Shown in pieces: positions 1-6,030 of a stretch of 19,102 bases of DNA. Under the pieces are notes generated by a model. It did no database searches. It had not been told where the DNA came from and was given only the letters and a program-made list of their open reading frames with translations. This DNA comes from Actinospica sp035712985 (GTDB lineage: Bacteria > Actinomycetota > Actinomycetes > Streptomycetales > Catenulisporaceae): NCBI GenBank assembly GCA_035712985.1, contig DASTAE010000264.1, positions 1 to 19,102 of the forward strand, read 5' to 3'. The translations under genes were made by a program, and so were the position numbers. Numbering within the stretch: the stretch's first letter is position 1; each line of letters opens with the position of its first letter.

Positions 1-31
1 CGAAACGGCACGTCAAAGCCATGATCACGGG

Positions 32-104
32 TGGGGCGCGTGGGACTCGAACCCACAACCCAAGGATTAAAAGTCCTCTACTCTGCCAATTGAGCTAGCG
101 CCCC
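32..104 (-). tRNA. tRNA-Lys (anticodon UUU)
   Basis: On the minus strand the 73-nt sequence folds as a cloverleaf. The 7-bp acceptor stem is GGGGCGC with GCGCCCC, the T-arm loop is GTTCGAGTC-like, and the anticodon loop CTTTTAA puts TTT at positions 34-36. The discriminator is A and CCA is not encoded. It reads Lys AAA/AAG codons. It stands alone, divergent from the Glu-Asp-Phe cluster. Confidence 0.96.
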
Positions 105-138
105 GGCACAACCGCGCGGCGGCGATTGGTCCTGGGCT

Positions 139-168
139 AGCGTAGCCAACTTCCACCCCGCCTCTCAA
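139..168 (-). promoter_or_regulatory. Promoter for tRNA-Lys
   Basis: On the minus strand TTGAGA (168-163) and TACGCT (144-139) are separated by 18 nt. This gives a start near 132, about 28 nt before the tRNA. Five of six -35 bases match TTGACA. This is a sequence match only. Confidence 0.55.
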
Positions 169-233
169 CGAAGCTTTGCCGCCGGTTCGTGTCGGGTCGG
201 CTGGGGCCGCTGAGCTGGGCGGATGAAATGGTT

Positions 234-263
234 TTGGCGCTGCGACCCCCGGTCCCGTATGCT
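234..263 (+). promoter_or_regulatory. Promoter for the tRNA-Glu-Asp-Phe cluster
   Basis: TTGGCG (234-239) and TATGCT (258-263) are spaced 18 nt apart, a good match to a housekeeping-sigma promoter. The predicted start near 270 leaves a 54-nt leader containing the 15-nt inverted repeat GACCGGGACCCGGTC (296-310). It is the best promoter on this strand before the cluster. Confidence 0.55.
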
Positions 264-323
264 TCATGCGTCCCCGACGGACAGACGTCCGGGGAGACCG
301 GGACCCGGTCTACCTGGGTGCTC

Positions 324-396
324 GGCCCCTTCGTCTAGCGGCCTAGGACACCGCCCTTTCAAGGCGGCGGCGCGGGTTCGAATCCCGTAGGGGCTA
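324..396 (+). tRNA. tRNA-Glu (anticodon UUC)
   Basis: The 73-nt cloverleaf has acceptor GGCCCCT pairing with AGGGGCT, including a terminal G-U pair. The anticodon stem CCGCC/GGCGG encloses CTTTCAA, giving anticodon TTC. The T-arm contains GGTTCGAATCC. The discriminator is A and CCA is not encoded. It is first of three tRNAs on this strand. Confidence 0.96.
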
Positions 397-408
397 CGGC
401 AGGGAGAT

Positions 409-435
409 TTGAACGGCACGGTGACGTGCTAGGAT
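409..435 (+). promoter_or_regulatory. Possible second promoter between tRNA-Glu and tRNA-Asp
   Basis: TAGGAT (430-435) is a good -10 hexamer. TTGAAC (409-414) lies upstream, but the 15-nt spacer is short. The 101-nt gap between tRNA-Glu and tRNA-Asp leaves room for it. Processing from a common transcript is equally possible. Confidence 0.3.
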
Positions 436-497
436 CTCCTGGTCGGAACCCGGCGGGAACGTCGGAGAAGCGGCAAAGAAGTACAGCAGTACCTCAA

Positions 498-571
498 GGT
501 CCTGTAGAGCAGTTGGAGTGCTCGCCACCCTGTCAAGGTGGAGGTCGCGGGTTCAAGTCCCGTCAGGACCG
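498..571 (+). tRNA. tRNA-Asp (anticodon GUC)
   Basis: The 74-nt cloverleaf has acceptor GGTCCTG with CAGGACC. The anticodon stem CCACC/GGTGG encloses CTGTCAA, so the anticodon is GTC. The T-arm is CGGGTTCAAGTCCCG and the discriminator is G, as usual for Asp tRNA. CCA is not encoded. Confidence 0.96.
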
Positions 572-628
572 CTCGGTACGAACCGGGCGTTGCGTTGAAC
601 GTCAACGTGGCGCCCGTTCTCGTTCCGG

Positions 629-702
629 GGCCAGGTAGCTCAGTTGGTACGAGCGACCGCCTGAAAAGCGGTAGGTCGGCGGTTCGACCCCGCCCCTGGC
701 CA
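629..702 (+). tRNA. tRNA-Phe (anticodon GAA)
   Basis: The 74-nt cloverleaf has acceptor GGCCAGG with CCTGGCC and D-arm GCTC/GAGC. The anticodon stem ACCGC/GCGGT encloses CTGAAAA, giving GAA. The discriminator is A. It is the last tRNA of the cluster and sits 57 nt after tRNA-Asp with no clear promoter between them, so it is probably co-transcribed. Confidence 0.96.
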
Positions 703-710
703 CAGAATCG

Positions 711-741
711 AAGCCCCCGTCCATGCGGACGGGGGCTTTTT
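711..741 (+). terminator. Intrinsic terminator of the tRNA cluster
   Basis: AAGCCCCCGTCC (711-722) pairs perfectly with GGACGGGGGCTT (727-738) around an ATGC loop, and a run of five T follows (737-741). This is a textbook rho-independent terminator right behind tRNA-Phe. Confidence 0.93.
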
Positions 742-780
742 CGTGGCTGGCGCGGGGGTGGCGGCGTACGATCGCGGGTT

Positions 781-1428
781 GTGGAGGGTGATCCGGCACG
801 CCGGAGGCTGTGGGCTCGGCTGCTCGCGGGGCGGGTGACCGAGGTGTGTGTGCTGTCTCGGCGAGGGCTCACGCTTGAGCTGCCGCAGACTCTCGGGCTC
901 GAAGTCATCGACTACGCGGCCTACCTGTACGACTCTTCGGGGCTTGCGCGTCCGCCGGAGGAGCGGGCTCGGATCGCGGAGGAGCTTGCGGCCGAGCCAC
1001 GGTGGCTGGCGGTCGGCGGGCCACGGTACTGGGTCGAGCCGTTCGCGCGGCGGGCCGAGGTGATTCTGGTGATGCCGAGCACGGCGGCCGAGATGGATCT
1101 CAGGGTGAACAGTGCGATCTACGGAACGATCGACCGCGTGGATCGCTACTTCGCGGCGCTGCGAAGCGGGCGTAGGCGTCGGCGGCAGCACTGGGCGAAG
1201 TCGCGTCGACGGAGCGAGGTTCCCCAGCGGGCCGACCCGGTCCTGGGTCTCACCGTTTCGGTTCGCGAGTTCGTCGGCGAGGGTCCGATGTCGGATTCGC
1301 AGATAAGCGCGCACTACATGTGGATGAGGAACTTCTTCCTCGGCGAGTACCCCGACAAGACTTTCGTGCTGAATAGCGGCGCGCAGGTCAAGGAGTTGCG
1401 GGCGGTACGCGCGGTTCGCCGCACGTAG
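781..1428 (+). CDS. Small nucleotide-kinase-like protein without a visible P-loop
   Basis: A 215-residue protein from GTG at 781. The layout resembles small P-loop kinases of the 'topology modulation'/adenylate-kinase-like kind: a strand at 19-26, then 'GLEVIDYAAYLY' (39-50), 'EERARIAEELAAEPRWLAVGGPRYW' split across 60-84, a strand 'AEVILVMPS' (92-100), a basic stretch (129-145), and a C-terminal 'KTFVLNSGAQVKEL' element (193-206). Where the family has GxxGxGK[ST] this protein reads CVLSRRGLT (23-31), so Walker A is missing. It may be a pseudo-kinase or a decayed gene, although no internal stop is seen. The start is uncertain: there is no Shine-Dalgarno, but TACGAT (767-772) lies 8 nt upstream, fitting a leaderless mRNA. 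The stop codon is repeated in frame downstream. Function unknown; the family assignment is a resemblance only. Confidence 0.55.
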   Translation: MEGDPARRRLWARLLAGRVTEVCVLSRRGLTLELPQTLGLEVIDYAAYLYDSSGLARPPEERARIAEELAAEPRWLAVGGPRYWVEPFARRAEVILVMPSTAAEMDLRVNSAIYGTIDRVDRYFAALRSGRRRRRQHWAKSRRRSEVPQRADPVLGLTVSVREFVGEGPMSDSQISAHYMWMRNFFLGEYPDKTFVLNSGAQVKELRAVRAVRRT

Positions 1429-1454
1429 GCGCAAGCGTAGGTGTAGGTGTAGGG
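1425..1454 (+). repeat. Hexamer repeat carrying the kinase-like gene's stop codon
   Basis: The hexamers GTAGGC, GCAAGC, GTAGGT, GTAGGT and GTAGGG run from the last codon of the kinase-like gene. TAG occurs in the gene's frame at 1426, 1438, 1444 and 1450. The repeat therefore copies the terminal codon plus the stop. Confidence 0.75.
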
Positions 1455-1570
1455 GCCGTATTTGGTCGGTCCCTCGTGGCGGCGACGTGCCGCGAAGGGG
1501 GAACGCGGCACGCCGCTGCCCTCGCCGGACAGTGCGCGTAACCGGAGTGCGGTGCGCGGCGGGGAGCGTT

Positions 1571-1576
1571 TAGGGT
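1571..1576 (+). promoter_or_regulatory. -10 element of a leaderless GNAT transcript
   Basis: TAGGGT ends 6 nt before the ATG at 1583, the spacing expected when transcription starts at the start codon. No Shine-Dalgarno lies before this ATG. No convincing -35 is seen. Confidence 0.5.
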
Positions 1577-1582
1577 GGCGGC

Positions 1583-2113
1583 ATGGCTGATCTCGTGCGT
1601 CTGCGACCCATCGCTGCGAAGGACCTTGAGCTCTTTGAGCGGCTTCGCGAGGACCCTTCCGAGGCCGGGGAGTTCGACTTCTTCGGGTTCCGCAACCCTG
1701 GCGAGACGCGGCGTCGATTCGCCGAGGGCGGGTTTCTGGGAGAGACGGCCGGGAGTCTGGCGGTCGCGGCGGCAGACGATGATCGGTTCGTGGGCGAGGT
1801 GCAGTGGCATCGAGTGCTGCAGGGGCCGGACTCCCCGTGCTGGAACATCGGGATCATGCTGCTGGCCGGCGAGCGTGGGAAAGGCTTCGGCAAGCAGTCG
1901 CAGCGACTGCTTGCCGAGTACCTGTTCGCGCACACGAAGGTGAACCGGGTCGAGGCGAGCACTGAGGTGGTCAACATCGCCGAGCAGCGGGCGCTGGAGC
2001 GGGCCGGCTTCACGCGGGAGGGCGTGCTGCGGGGAGCCTGCTTCCGGGCCGGAGCGTGGCGCGACATGATCGGCTACTCGATCCTGCGCGCCGAGGTGCC
2101 GGCCAAGGAGTGA
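1583..2113 (+). CDS. GNAT N-acetyltransferase, RimJ/RimL type
   Basis: A 176-residue protein, usual length for the RimJ/RimL branch. These enzymes transfer acetyl from acetyl-CoA to the N-terminal amine of a protein or to a small-molecule amine. It starts with the typical 'VRLRPIAAKDLELF' (5-18). It continues with strand 'NIGIMLL' (88-94), the acetyl-CoA pyrophosphate-binding loop R98-G-K-G101-F-G103, helix 'QRLLAEYLF', 'NRVEASTEVVNIAEQRALERAGF' split around the conserved Asn, and a terminal 'GYSIL' strand. ATG at 1583 is preceded only by the -10 TAGGGT, suggesting a leaderless message. Its stop lies 15 nt from the end of the convergent kinase-GNAT fusion gene, which also ends in a GNAT domain. 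Substrate cannot be told from sequence. Confidence 0.9.
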   Translation: MADLVRLRPIAAKDLELFERLREDPSEAGEFDFFGFRNPGETRRRFAEGGFLGETAGSLAVAAADDDRFVGEVQWHRVLQGPDSPCWNIGIMLLAGERGKGFGKQSQRLLAEYLFAHTKVNRVEASTEVVNIAEQRALERAGFTREGVLRGACFRAGAWRDMIGYSILRAEVPAKE

Positions 2114-2128
2114 GGATCGTGGGAAGGC

Positions 2129-3649
2129 TTAGGGCAGCGGCTGCATGAAGCGTCGGCAGACGTATACGCGGTCGAATTCGGCCCGGGCCTGCTCCTCGTG
2201 CTCGCGCAGTGTGTGAGCGAAGACGATCACGGGGCCGTAAGGCTCGCGGCGGTCGGTGATGCGTGCCGTGTTCGCGGAGCCGTAGCCGGAGTAGACGTGG
2301 ATGTACGTGTACTCCTCGACGAACCCGCTGGCCGTGTACCACGCCAGGGCCTCCGGGTCCTCGCGCGTCCAGGCGTCCAGGGTGCGCGCAGGCGTGCCGA
2401 CGAGCCGTGCGAACGCCTCGTTGAGCAGGCGCGTCGCCAGTCCGAACCTGCGGTATTCGGGTTCCACGCAGATCGTCTCGATGGTCGCCAAGTCGCCGCG
2501 CACGGCCACGTCGAGGATCGCCACGACACGATCGCCGTCCACGGCTATGAGGTCGATCACGGCGTCGGCTTCGTCCTCCACGGGCTTCCGCGGCTCGACC
2601 GCGTCGTAGTAGCAGGTGTCGAGGAACGCGACGGCCCGGCAGCGGATCCACTCCGGCTCGTCGGGGGGTTCGTAGCTGCGGATGACGGGCGGGGCCAAGT
2701 GGGCCTTCGCGTCGGCGAGTCCCTGCTCGTTGTCGGCGGGATCGGTGACGCCCGTCATGTCGTTGGCGGCGATCCGGTAGGCGAAATAAGAGGCCTGGAT
2801 CGCCCAGCGCCAGTCGAGCAGGGCCGGCAGCGCGCGTTCGACCTCGTCGGTGGGGACGGCCCCCTCGGCGATGTACGCCCCGATCAGCGGTTGGGCTGCC
2901 GCGATTCCGCCCGCGTACATGACGGCGGATGCCAGGTCGAAGACGCGCGGACCGGTGGTGTGTGCACCCCAGTCGATGAGGCCGATCGTGCCGGTGGTCG
3001 AGTCGCGGAAAAATGACTCGGGCGACGGGTCGCCGTGGAGCGGGCCCCAGGTGAGCGTGCTCGGGTTCAATGCTTCGACTGCGGCGCGGGCCTTGGCGAT
3101 GGCCGGGCGAATCCAGGGACGGACGCCCAGATGCAACCCTGCCGGATCGATATCAGGCTCGATAAGAGGCTCGATGTGAGGGCGGCCGGAATGGGCTGGG
3201 CAGACGGTATGGGTGGGCCGGTCGGGATGGGTAGGGCGGGCGGGGCGAGGGGGAACTTTGCCCAGCGCCAGATGCGCCCCCGCGAGGGTTCGGCCGATCA
3301 CGCGCATCTCCTCGGGCGTCCGCACGTCGATTGGGTCGCCGTCGACCCAGGACAGCAGCGCGACGGACCGTCCATCAAGCTCGACGGTGGACGTGCCGTC
3401 GAGCGTCACGAGCGGTTCGCCTGCCGGGATTCCGGCCGCGGTCACGCGCGTGGCGGCCGCCAGCCCGCTCGTGAAGGATCGCCCGTAGCGTTCGGCGTCG
3501 ACGGCCTTCGCCAGCCAACGCGCCCCACCTTGGCGCACGATCCAGGTCTGCGAGGTCATGCCGCCCTCGTGCGCGGTGATCTCGGCGTCGGGGAGGCCCC
3601 ACTGATCGGCGAGAAGTCGGGGCAGCGGAAAAGAAGTCATGCCGGACAT
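2129..3649 (-). CDS. Fusion of aminoglycoside-phosphotransferase-like and GNAT acetyltransferase domains
   Basis: A 506-residue protein with two enzyme-like halves. Residues 10-300 resemble the APH/choline kinase fold: 'WLAKAV' with Lys48 as the likely ATP-binding lysine, 'LLSWVDGDP' hinge (98-106), Brenner motif H205-G-D207, and 'IDWG' with metal-binding Asp226. The Asn five residues after Asp207 (HGDxxxxN) is Ser212 here, which may weaken metal binding. Residues 335-505 are a GNAT domain with acetyl-CoA loop R400-R-F-G403-L-A405 and a late 'AWYTASGFVEE'. A low-complexity Pro/His/Ile-rich insert (131-170) sits between the kinase lobes. ATG at 3649 is supported by GGAG 9 nt upstream; a second ATG at 3640 is possible. 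The architecture recalls bifunctional drug-modifying enzymes but with the domain order APH first, so a resistance role is only a guess. Confidence 0.85.
   Translation of the reverse strand: MSGMTSFPLPRLLADQWGLPDAEITAHEGGMTSQTWIVRQGGARWLAKAVDAERYGRSFTSGLAAATRVTAAGIPAGEPLVTLDGTSTVELDGRSVALLSWVDGDPIDVRTPEEMRVIGRTLAGAHLALGKVPPRPARPTHPDRPTHTVCPAHSGRPHIEPLIEPDIDPAGLHLGVRPWIRPAIAKARAAVEALNPSTLTWGPLHGDPSPESFFRDSTTGTIGLIDWGAHTTGPRVFDLASAVMYAGGIAAAQPLIGAYIAEGAVPTDEVERALPALLDWRWAIQASYFAYRIAANDMTGVTDPADNEQGLADAKAHLAPPVIRSYEPPDEPEWIRCRAVAFLDTCYYDAVEPRKPVEDEADAVIDLIAVDGDRVVAILDVAVRGDLATIETICVEPEYRRFGLATRLLNEAFARLVGTPARTLDAWTREDPEALAWYTASGFVEEYTYIHVYSGYGSANTARITDRREPYGPVIVFAHTLREHEEQARAEFDRVYVCRRFMQPLP
3144..3179 (-). 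repeat. In-frame 12-bp repeat inside the fusion gene
   Basis: Three 12-bp units (GGATCGATATCA, GGCTCGATAAGA, GGCTCGATGTGA on the plus strand) encode HIEP-LIEP-DIDP at residues 158-169 of the APH-GNAT protein. A G-rich, less regular stretch follows to about 3250 and codes for the Pro/His-rich part of the same insert. Confidence 0.7.
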
Positions 3650-3687
3650 GCGTTTGCTCTCCAGGTCTACGAAGGGAAGACACCAGG

Positions 3688-3714
3688 ACGCAGCCCGTCG
3701 ACGCCGGGCTGCGT
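3688..3714 (-). promoter_or_regulatory. Strong hairpin in the 5' leader of the APH-GNAT gene
   Basis: ACGCAGCCCG (3688-3697) and CGGGCTGCGT (3705-3714) are perfect 10-bp arms around a 7-nt loop. It lies between the predicted promoter and the start codon. There is no T-run, so it is not an ordinary terminator. CTCTCC upstream of it (minus, 3727-3722) complements the Shine-Dalgarno GGAGAG (3662-3657). Confidence 0.6.
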
Positions 3715-3750
3715 GGATCGCGGAGAGAGGTCTATCAACGCACGGGCAGG

Positions 3751-3779
3751 AGCGTAGTAGCGCCCGCTAGCGGGGACAA
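3751..3779 (-). promoter_or_regulatory. Promoter of the APH-GNAT gene with palindrome in the spacer
   Basis: On the minus strand TTGTCC (3779-3774) and TACGCT (3756-3751) are exactly 17 nt apart. The perfect palindrome CCCGCTAGCGGG (3763-3774) fills the spacer next to the -35, a typical place for a repressor operator. The predicted start is near 3744, giving a leader of about 95 nt. Confidence 0.5.
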
Positions 3780-3807
3780 CCGGATTTGTAGGCCGTGGGC
3801 GAACCTT

Positions 3808-3879
3808 CTAAGCCGTCCAAGCCGTCCAAGCCGTCTAAGCCGTCTAAGCCGTCTAAGCCGTCCAAGCCGTCTAAGCTGT
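3808..3879 (-). repeat. Eight 9-bp tandem units carrying the ABC permease stop codon
   Basis: Eight 9-bp units abut without gaps. On the minus strand each reads ACGGCTTAG or ACGGCTTGG, and the first, ACAGCTTAG, is the permease's last two codons plus its TAG stop. The array continues in the permease frame, giving TAG in five units and TGG (Trp) in three. Confidence 0.92.
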
Positions 3880-4608
3880 GCGCCGACGCAGCGTCGCGGC
3901 CCCCAGCGCCAGCGCCAGCAGCGCGCAGCCCGCGAGAATGAGCAGGTCGCGAACTGTCAGACTGCTGACACCGGAATCGGTCGTGAGGCGGTTCATGGCC
4001 TCCACGGCGTAGGACAGCGGGAGCGCGTCGGAGATCCAGCGCAGGACGGGGGCCATGGAGTCGCGGGGGGCGAAGAGGCCGCAGAGCAGGAACTGGGGCA
4101 GGATGAACGCGGGGAGGAACTGGACGGCCTGGAACTCGGTGGCGGCGAAGGCGGAGACGAACAGGCCGAGCGCCGTTCCCAGCAGGCCGTTGGCCAGGGC
4201 CACCAGGAAGAGCAGCCAGGTCGGTCCGGCGACGCTGAGGCCGAGCGGTCCGAGGGTCAGGCCGAAGACGACGGCGGCCTGGGCCAGCGCCAGGAGCGAG
4301 AAGGCGAGCGCGTAGCCGAGCAGCAGGTCGAGCTTGGCGAGTGGCATCGTGAGCAGGCGCTCGAGGGTGCCCGAGGTGCGCTCGCGCAGGGTCGCGACCG
4401 AGGTGATCAGGAACATCACGATGAGCGGGAACACGCCGAGCAGCGGCGCGCCCGTCCGATTGAAGACCCCTGGTTCGCCGTGGAACATGTACTTGAGCAG
4501 CGTCATCAGCACGCAGGGGACGACGAGGAGCAGCGCGATCGTGCGCGGGTCGTGCCGGAGCTGCGCGAGGACGCGGCGGGTGGTGGCGATCGTTCTGAGG
4601 GCGCTCAT
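3871..4608 (-). CDS. ABC-2 type exporter permease
   Basis: A 245-residue integral membrane protein with about six helices (roughly 23-41, 54-72, 97-119, 129-155, 163-180, 222-240). The conserved ABC-2 element 'RERTSGTLERLLTMPL' after helix 2 is clear, as is the 'PLSYAVEAMN' stretch before the last helix. It should form the membrane channel of a drug- or lipid-type exporter together with the ATPase encoded just upstream, whose stop overlaps this start by ATGA. This length and fold match DrrB-like half-permeases. Both genes probably sit under the TetR regulator at 5362-6018. The stop codon is the first unit of a 9-bp tandem repeat. Substrate is not predictable. Confidence 0.9.
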   Translation of the reverse strand: MSALRTIATTRRVLAQLRHDPRTIALLLVVPCVLMTLLKYMFHGEPGVFNRTGAPLLGVFPLIVMFLITSVATLRERTSGTLERLLTMPLAKLDLLLGYALAFSLLALAQAAVVFGLTLGPLGLSVAGPTWLLFLVALANGLLGTALGLFVSAFAATEFQAVQFLPAFILPQFLLCGLFAPRDSMAPVLRWISDALPLSYAVEAMNRLTTDSGVSSLTVRDLLILAGCALLALALGAATLRRRTA

Positions 4609-5330
4609 GCTTCGGCCACCTGTCCGGCGGAAACCAGGGAGAGGAACGCGGATTCGATGTCGGGCGTCCCGGTCTGGGCGAGCAGCGCCTCGGGCGTGTC
4701 CGCGGCGATGATCTGGCCGTCGCGCATCAGCAGCAGTTGATCGCAGCGCGATGCCTCGTCCATGACGTGGCTGGACACGACGAAGGTCACGCCCGAGTCG
4801 GCGAGCCGATGGAAGAGGTCCCAGAGGTCGCGCCGCAGCACGGGATCGAGGCCGACGGTCGGCTCGTCGAGGATCAGCAGTTCTGGCTTGCCGAGCAGCG
4901 CCGCGGCAAGCGAGACGCGTGCGCCCTGGCCGCCCGAAAGCCGTGACACCAGGTCCTTCTCGCGGCCGCCGAGCCCGACGAGGTCGATGACGCGGGCCAC
5001 GTCGTCGCGCGGGGCGGCGAGGATCGCGGCGAAGTAGCGGAGGTTCTCGGCGACCGAAAGGTCCTGATAGACCGACGGCGCCTGGGTCACGTAGCCGACC
5101 TTCGCACGCAGCGACGCGCTCCCGGCCGGCTTGCCGAGCACCAGCACCTGGCCGCCGGAGACCCGCTGCACGCCGACGAGCGACCGCAGCAGCGTCGTCT
5201 TCCCGCAGCCGCTCGGGCCGAGCAGGCCGGTCACGCTTCCGGACGCGATGCGCAGCGAGATCGCGGGCAGGACTGTGCGTCCGCCGCGCTCGACGAGGAG
5301 GTCGGCGACCTCGACCGCATAATTCATCAC
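4605..5330 (-). CDS. ABC exporter ATP-binding subunit
   Basis: A 241-residue ATPase that drives the ABC-2 permease encoded downstream (4-nt ATGA overlap). Walker A GPSGCGKTT (38-46), Q-loop Gln83, signature LSGGQ (131-135), Walker B LLILDEP (151-157) and switch His188 are all present, so it should be active. Start choice: GTG at 5330 lies exactly 6 nt after the -10 GAAAAT, and ATG at 5327 follows directly. No Shine-Dalgarno exists, so the message is probably leaderless. A perfect palindrome spans this point, as expected for a TetR operator. The promoter lies inside the end of the upstream tetR-family gene. Export of a toxic compound or metabolite is inferred from the class. Confidence 0.92.
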   Translation of the reverse strand: MMNYAVEVADLLVERGGRTVLPAISLRIASGSVTGLLGPSGCGKTTLLRSLVGVQRVSGGQVLVLGKPAGSASLRAKVGYVTQAPSVYQDLSVAENLRYFAAILAAPRDDVARVIDLVGLGGREKDLVSRLSGGQGARVSLAAALLGKPELLILDEPTVGLDPVLRRDLWDLFHRLADSGVTFVVSSHVMDEASRCDQLLLMRDGQIIAADTPEALLAQTGTPDIESAFLSLVSAGQVAEA

Positions 5331-5340
5331 GTGATGATTT
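5321..5340. promoter_or_regulatory. Palindromic operator at the ABC exporter start
   Basis: TCATCACGTGATGA (5324-5337) is a perfect 14-bp palindrome, extended to 20 bp with one mismatched pair. It covers the -10, the predicted transcription start and the GTG/ATG start codons of the exporter operon. The adjacent tetR-family gene is the obvious candidate for its ligand-responsive repressor. Confidence 0.75.
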
Positions 5341-5365
5341 TCGGTCGAGTGTGCCCGATTGTCAA
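5337..5365 (-). promoter_or_regulatory. Promoter of the ABC exporter operon
   Basis: A consensus TTGACA (5365-5360) and GAAAAT (5342-5337) are spaced 17 nt apart on the minus strand. The -35 overlaps the stop codon of the upstream tetR-family gene. The -10 is 6 nt before the GTG start, predicting a leaderless transcript. Confidence 0.65.
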
Positions 5366-6018
5366 TCCGTTCCGCGGGTCACGGTCCGGATGTCGGCGTC
5401 GAGGTAGTGCTGCAGCACCGGGCCGACGAGCGCCGCGACCTGGTCGATCCCGGCTGAGGCCAGCGGTTCGACGCCGATGACGTAGCGCGCCATGGCCAGG
5501 CCGACGATCTGCGACATGACGAGCTCGACCCGCACGGCCGCGCCGACTTCTCCCCAGGCTGTGGATACCCGCGCGACCAACTCGCGCTCGACGAAGTCGC
5601 GGAAGAGCTCGCCTACCTGATCGTTCGCGGCGACGGTGCGCAGCAGCGCCATCAGCCGCTCGCGGACCTCGGGCTCCTCCCACAGTGAGAGGGCGAAGCG
5701 CACGATGCGGTCGCCGGCCGTCTCCCGCTCACCCGTCAGGAGTAGTTGTGCGACGAGTTCGGGGTCGATCGGGAAGTCGAGGGCGGCGATGAACAGCTGC
5801 TGCTTCGTCCCGAAATAGTGGTGCACCAGCGCGGAATCCACCCCGGCCGACCGCGCGATCCCGCGGATCGAGGCCTTCTCGTACCCGAGCGCCGCGAACT
5901 CCTTGCGCGCGGCGTCGAGGACCGCGGCCCGCGTGTCGGGGCCGCCCGGGCGCCGACCCCGCCGAGCCGTCGGCGCCGCGTCCCCTGTTCCTCCGTCGTC
6001 CCCGCGTTGTGCGTTCAC
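5362..6018 (-). CDS. TetR-family transcriptional regulator, probable ABC exporter repressor
   Basis: A 218-residue regulator. After a flexible basic N-terminus ('ARRGRRPG', 18-25), the TetR helix-turn-helix lies at about 48-69 ('KASIRGIARSAGV' then 'DSALVHHYFGTKQQLF'). The rest is the helical ligand-binding and dimer domain. It precedes the ABC-2 exporter genes on the same strand, and a perfect palindrome covers their promoter start, so it probably represses them until an effector binds. GTG at 6018 is chosen because GATAAT (6030-6025) lies 6 nt upstream, fitting a leaderless message. That -10 overlaps the stop codon of the upstream hydrolase gene. No palindrome is seen at its own promoter, so autoregulation is not evident. 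Confidence 0.92.
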   Translation of the reverse strand: MNAQRGDDGGTGDAAPTARRGRRPGGPDTRAAVLDAARKEFAALGYEKASIRGIARSAGVDSALVHHYFGTKQQLFIAALDFPIDPELVAQLLLTGERETAGDRIVRFALSLWEEPEVRERLMALLRTVAANDQVGELFRDFVERELVARVSTAWGEVGAAVRVELVMSQIVGLAMARYVIGVEPLASAGIDQVAALVGPVLQHYLDADIRTVTRGTD

Positions 6019-6024
6019 CCCGCC

Positions 6025-6030
6025 ATTATC
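6025..6030 (-). promoter_or_regulatory. -10 element of the leaderless tetR-family gene
   Basis: GATAAT on the minus strand ends 6 nt before the GTG at 6018. It shares bases with the stop codon of the upstream hydrolase gene (6026-6028). No good -35 is visible. Confidence 0.5.

Noticed and set aside
296..310. Inverted repeat GACCGGGACCCGGTC before tRNA-Glu as a terminator or operator
   Set aside because: Too short a loop and no T-run; it lies in the predicted tRNA leader and no role can be supported.
538..780. N-terminal extension of the kinase-like frame through tRNA-Asp and tRNA-Phe
   Set aside because: It would translate two tRNAs and a terminator. The start was set at GTG 781.
640..1434. 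Long minus-strand frame opposite the kinase-like gene and tRNA-Phe
   Set aside because: It runs through the tRNA and terminator and gives an Arg/Pro-rich translation typical of a GC-rich shadow frame.
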